From: JADJPL01 sp041183125
Lineage (GTDB): Bacteria > Bacteroidota > Bacteroidia > Chitinophagales > Saprospiraceae
DNA length: 9,933 nucleotides
Direction: 5' to 3'
NCBI GenBank assembly: GCA_041183125.1
Contig: JBEGMH010000022.1
Span: forward strand, 1-9,933
The position numbers were made by a program, and so were the translations under genes. Each line of letters starts with the position of its first letter. Position 1 is the stretch's first letter. This document shows positions 7,290-9,933 of the stretch, piece after piece. Below the pieces are notes generated by a model. That model saw only the letters and a program-made list of their open reading frames with translations, was not told the origin of the DNA and searched no databases.

Positions 7290-8705
7290 TTATTTCTTCC
7301 CTTCGCCGGCCATTTTGACGATTTTAGGGGTAAACTTGCCCAGGATGTCCACCAGTTCGGTTTGGTTTTGCATGACGGTTTCGATGTCTTTGTAGGCAAA
7401 AGGCGATTCGTCTTTACCTCCTCCGATCAGCAGGACGCCGCTGGCCTCCAGGGCTTCGCGCATCTGTTTGTCCGTGACGGATGCACGGGCGGCGGTACGG
7501 CTCATCAGGCGCCCTGCGCCATGGGAAGCCGAGTAGACGGATGCCGGGTTTCCCCTTCCTTTCACGATGAAGCCGGGGGCAGTCATGGAGCCTGGGATGA
7601 TGCCAAGTACGCCTTCCCCGGCGGGGGTAGCGCCTTTGCGGTGTACGACCACTTCGCGGCCTTCCCAGGTTTCCTTCCAGGCGAAGTTGTGGTGGTTTTC
7701 CACAACCCGCAGCGGTTTGACGCCCAGTTTGCGCGCAATTTTGGCGTGGATGACCTCGTGGCACGCCGAGGCATAGTCGCCGGCCAGGTTCATCATCGCC
7801 CAGTATTCGGCGCCCTCTTCTTCGTGCAGGTACAGCCAGGCGAGGTCTTTGTCCTCCTGTTCCAGTCTGCGTTTGCGGATCGCGATATCGGTGTAGCGCA
7901 TTGCGATTTTGGCACCCAGGGAGCGCGACCCCGAATGGGAAAGCAATCCCAGGTAAGTGCCGGGTTCCAGGCCGAGCGACGCGTCTTTTTCGGGGATGTA
8001 CACGGTGCCGAACTCCACGAAATGGTTCCCTGAGCCCGAGCTGCCGAGTTGTTTCCAGGCTTTCGCGTGGAGGGACTTCAGCAGGGGGGTTTCAAAAAAC
8101 AAGCGGTTGTCCATGACTTCGTGCTCGGGCGAGCGCTGAAAAGAAGCACTCCCCCCGAACAAGGTCTCCTGGTCCAGTGTTTTCAGGAAGAAATCGGATT
8201 TGCGCGACAGGTCGCGGGGATCCAAGCCAAACACGCTCAGGCACATGCGGCAGCCGATATCCACTCCTACCCCGTTGGGAATGACGGCGTCGGCTACAGC
8301 TAGCACGCCCCCGATGGGCAATCCGTACCCTTTGTGCCCATCGGGCATGATAGCCCCGGCCACGCTGATGGGCAGGCGGGCTGCCTGGTACATCTGGTGG
8401 AACGCAGGTGCCTCGATGTGTTCCCGTCCGAACACACTGAACTGGATGCCCTTACTGTTGGCAGAGGGGTCGGCAAGGGCTGGCTGGGAGGCTTCCGGAG
8501 CCAGTTTTGCCGCTAACTCGCCCCAGACAGGGTCCTCGCGGTATGCAGCCGGGTCAGCGATAAACTGCCTCAGGTGCTGCAAAACGGAATCCATGGTCTG
8601 GAACCGGTGGTGTTTTTGCACCAGCGCCAGGGCCCGGGTGGTCAGGGGACTGTCCGGGAAGCCTATTTTGCGCAGTGCTTTTGCGGTAATTTTTAACTTT
8701 GTCAT
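7290..8705 (-). CDS. rtcB: RtcB-family RNA ligase with N-terminal extension
   Basis: A 471-residue RtcB protein, the GTP- and Mn-dependent ligase that joins RNA 2',3'-cyclic phosphate (or 3'-phosphate) ends to 5'-OH ends. It acts in tRNA splicing in archaea and animals and in RNA repair in bacteria. All expected active-site motifs are present: GVGVDIGC (Asp149, Cys152), GSGNHFVEFG (Asn227, His228), LLSHSGSR (His257), VENHHNF (His338/His339), HRKGA (355-359) and SHGAGR with His395, the residue guanylylated in the family. It should therefore be active. Compared with about 400 residues for Escherichia coli RtcB, it has roughly 80 extra N-terminal residues (ITAKALRKIGFPDSPLTTRA onwards), predicted helical, and a low-complexity linker at about 70-86. 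Similar extensions occur in Bacteroidota homologues as I recall them. No rtcA or archease gene is nearby. The start is the ATG at 8705; it diverges from moaE. Confidence 0.94.
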   Translation of the reverse strand: MTKLKITAKALRKIGFPDSPLTTRALALVQKHHRFQTMDSVLQHLRQFIADPAAYREDPVWGELAAKLAPEASQPALADPSANSKGIQFSVFGREHIEAPAFHQMYQAARLPISVAGAIMPDGHKGYGLPIGGVLAVADAVIPNGVGVDIGCRMCLSVFGLDPRDLSRKSDFFLKTLDQETLFGGSASFQRSPEHEVMDNRLFFETPLLKSLHAKAWKQLGSSGSGNHFVEFGTVYIPEKDASLGLEPGTYLGLLSHSGSRSLGAKIAMRYTDIAIRKRRLEQEDKDLAWLYLHEEEGAEYWAMMNLAGDYASACHEVIHAKIARKLGVKPLRVVENHHNFAWKETWEGREVVVHRKGATPAGEGVLGIIPGSMTAPGFIVKGRGNPASVYSASHGAGRLMSRTAARASVTDKQMREALEASGVLLIGGGKDESPFAYKDIETVMQNQTELVDILGKFTPKIVKMAGEGKK

Positions 8706-8834
8706 CTCGATTCGGAACTTGGTTTGGTGCCGGGAATAAAAGACCTTCCAAACAGATATTCCTGAGCAGAAAGTTCCCTAAAACAGATAAAAATTTTATT
8801 TTTAAAAAATAGCCTCATTTACTACCCTCTTATC
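8706..8834. promoter_or_regulatory. Divergent promoter region of rtcB and moaE
   Basis: This 129-base spacer separates the divergent starts of rtcB (8705, minus) and moaE (8835, plus), so it must carry promoters for both. Its right half, about 8787-8813, is AT-rich (AAAATTTTATTTTTAAAAAA) like the spacer before susC. I found no pair of elements matching the Bacteroidota TTTG / TAnnTTTG consensus with correct spacing, and no Shine-Dalgarno sequence before either start. Confidence 0.45.
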
Positions 8835-9251
8835 ATGTTGGACATTCAGCTTCTCGACACGCCCCTGGATCCCGCCTTTTGCACCAACCGGGTAGCGCAC
8901 CCGGGTGCCGGTGGTACCGCCGTATTTGTCGGGACCGTCCGCGACAACACCAAGGGTAGCCCTGTGCTGCGCCTGGAGTTTGAAGCGTATGCCCCGATGG
9001 CCTTACAGGAAATGCGCAAGATTGCAGAGAACGCACAGGCCCGCTGGGGTGCCCTTGGGGTGAGCATCCACCACCGGGTCGGCGTATTAGGGCCGGGCGA
9101 GGTCCCCGTGGTCATCGCCGTGTCCACCCCGCACCGAAAAGCAGCTTTCGAAGCCTGCCAGTACTGCATTGACACCCTCAAAGAAACCGTTCCTATCTGG
9201 AAAAAAGAGCACTTTGCCGATGGGGCCGTATGGGTAGCCGCACATCCCTGA
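8835..9251 (+). CDS. moaE: Molybdopterin synthase catalytic (large) subunit MoaE
   Basis: A 138-residue MoaE, the large subunit of molybdopterin synthase, which inserts two sulfurs from MoaD thiocarboxylate into precursor Z (cPMP) to form molybdopterin in the cytoplasm. Family motifs are clear: FVGTVRD (31-37), HHRVGVLGPGE (79-89), HRKAAFEAC (100-108) and LKETVPIWKKE (115-125). Lys116 and Lys123 correspond by spacing to the catalytic Lys119 and Lys126 of Escherichia coli MoaE, and His100-Arg101 to His103-Arg104, so the enzyme looks intact. Length is slightly under the roughly 150 residues of the E. coli protein. The ATG at 8835 is the natural start. The gene is alone: its partner moaD and other moa genes are not in the window. 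It converges on the MBOAT gene with only 11 bases between stop codons and no hairpin terminator. Confidence 0.95.
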   Translation: MLDIQLLDTPLDPAFCTNRVAHPGAGGTAVFVGTVRDNTKGSPVLRLEFEAYAPMALQEMRKIAENAQARWGALGVSIHHRVGVLGPGEVPVVIAVSTPHRKAAFEACQYCIDTLKETVPIWKKEHFADGAVWVAAHP

Positions 9252-9262
9252 GCACTACCCGC

Positions 9263-9933
9263 TCAAAACTGAAAATAGATGAACGGCGCCAGTTCCGTAC
9301 CGGAAGCCTGTACGACCAGCCATATCAGCATCGCTAACACCAGCGATTGCAGCAGCGGCGGGCTACCGGCAAAGCGGCGCTCCAAAGCGCCTTGCCAGTG
9401 CATGGGGACGGCATGGAGCAAAAACGCCAGGAAGGTCAGTCCAATCGCCATAGGATAGGCCCTCAGTACCTGCCCTAACAGTTCCGGATGGAACGTGCCT
9501 GCGATCTGTCCCAACACCTGCGAAGCCACTTCAAGGGGTGCGGAAGTGGACCCGGCGCGAAAAAAAATCCAGCCAAACGCTATATAGTGAAACGTGAACA
9601 GCACCTCCACCCCGGTGCGAAGCCTTTTGCTGGCCAATGACAGCAAGGCCAATAGGCTCCATATTCCAAGGGTTGCCGCGTTGCCGGTGGAGTACCGCAA
9701 AAAAGCCTCTGTGGGCAAGCTTCCGTCGGCATAGCGCAAGGCCAGGGCTACTTCGATGCCCACGTGCAGCATCAACAGCAGGTAAAAGCTGGAAAACGGG
9801 TTTCTTTTCTCCGCCCCTTCCCCTCCGGAGCCCACATAGCGCTCGAACGCCAGGGCCAGCCCGTGCAAGCCGCCCCAGAGCACAAAAACCCAATTTGCCC
9901 CGTGCCAGAGCCCGCCGAGCAACATCGTGGCGG
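9263..9933 (-). CDS. MBOAT-family membrane O-acyltransferase (5' partial)
   Basis: The C-terminal 222 residues of a membrane-bound O-acyltransferase of the AlgI/DltB type; the reading frame stays open through the window edge, so the beginning is missing. The segment opens with ATMLLGGLWHGANW, the MBOAT signature whose histidine (about 9902-9904) is the proposed catalytic residue, followed by FVLWGGLHGLALAFER. Further family features are FTFHYIAFGWIFFRAGS and the ending PFIYFQF, common in Bacteroidota members as I recall them. At least four hydrophobic segments are visible (around GIWSLLALLSL, FHYIAFGWIFF, IGLTFLAFLL and LVLAMLIWLVV), so it is an inner-membrane protein. Relatives transfer acetyl or alanyl groups to exported polysaccharides (alginate, teichoic acid); the acceptor here is unknown and any partner gene would lie beyond the window. 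A methionine at 9925 is internal, not the start. Confidence 0.93.
   Translation of the reverse strand, partial: ATMLLGGLWHGANWVFVLWGGLHGLALAFERYVGSGGEGAEKRNPFSSFYLLLMLHVGIEVALALRYADGSLPTEAFLRYSTGNAATLGIWSLLALLSLASKRLRTGVEVLFTFHYIAFGWIFFRAGSTSAPLEVASQVLGQIAGTFHPELLGQVLRAYPMAIGLTFLAFLLHAVPMHWQGALERRFAGSPPLLQSLVLAMLIWLVVQASGTELAPFIYFQF

Noticed and set aside
1..9933. tRNA or rRNA genes, CRISPR arrays, insertion sequences, integrase or attachment sites
   Set aside because: Reading both strands I saw no cloverleaf-like segment in the spacers, no regular direct repeats with spacers, no transposase or integrase motifs and no terminal inverted repeats.

Overview
The window looks like a chromosomal piece of a GC-rich member of the Bacteroidota, plausibly from a Saprospiria/Lewinella-like lineage. 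The phylum is well supported: there is a SusC/SusD (RagA/RagB) outer-membrane pair, the SusD lipoprotein has acidic residues after its lipobox cysteine, no start codon has a clear Shine-Dalgarno sequence, and the RtcB and MBOAT proteins are of a form common in that phylum. The finer placement is only an impression.

Layout: (1) the C-terminal end of an unrecognised plus-strand gene, then a perfect 16-bp hairpin acting as terminator; (2) a minus-strand SF1 superfamily DNA/RNA helicase; (3) a 233-base spacer and a small plus-strand rhodanese-domain protein, closed by a perfect 18-bp hairpin; (4) a minus-strand susC-susD operon that reads into the same hairpin from the other side; (5) a very AT-rich 147-base spacer; (6) a minus-strand RtcB-type RNA ligase with an N-terminal extension; (7) a 129-base divergent spacer and the plus-strand molybdopterin synthase large subunit MoaE; (8) the C-terminal half of a minus-strand MBOAT O-acyltransferase cut by the window edge.

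The only genes that clearly work together are susC and susD. They encode a TonB-dependent outer-membrane channel and its surface substrate-binding lipoprotein, 18 bases apart. No glycoside hydrolase, peptidase, SusE/F-like protein or sigma/anti-sigma regulator accompanies them here, so the substrate cannot be inferred. The other genes look like separate housekeeping units (nucleic-acid unwinding, sulfur transfer, RNA repair or tRNA splicing, molybdenum cofactor, envelope acylation).

I found no convincing undescribed system. The points most worth a second look are the AT-tract spacer before susC, the RtcB N-terminal domain, the calcium-loop-like aspartate cluster in SusC, and a possible 28-codon ORF ahead of the rhodanese gene.
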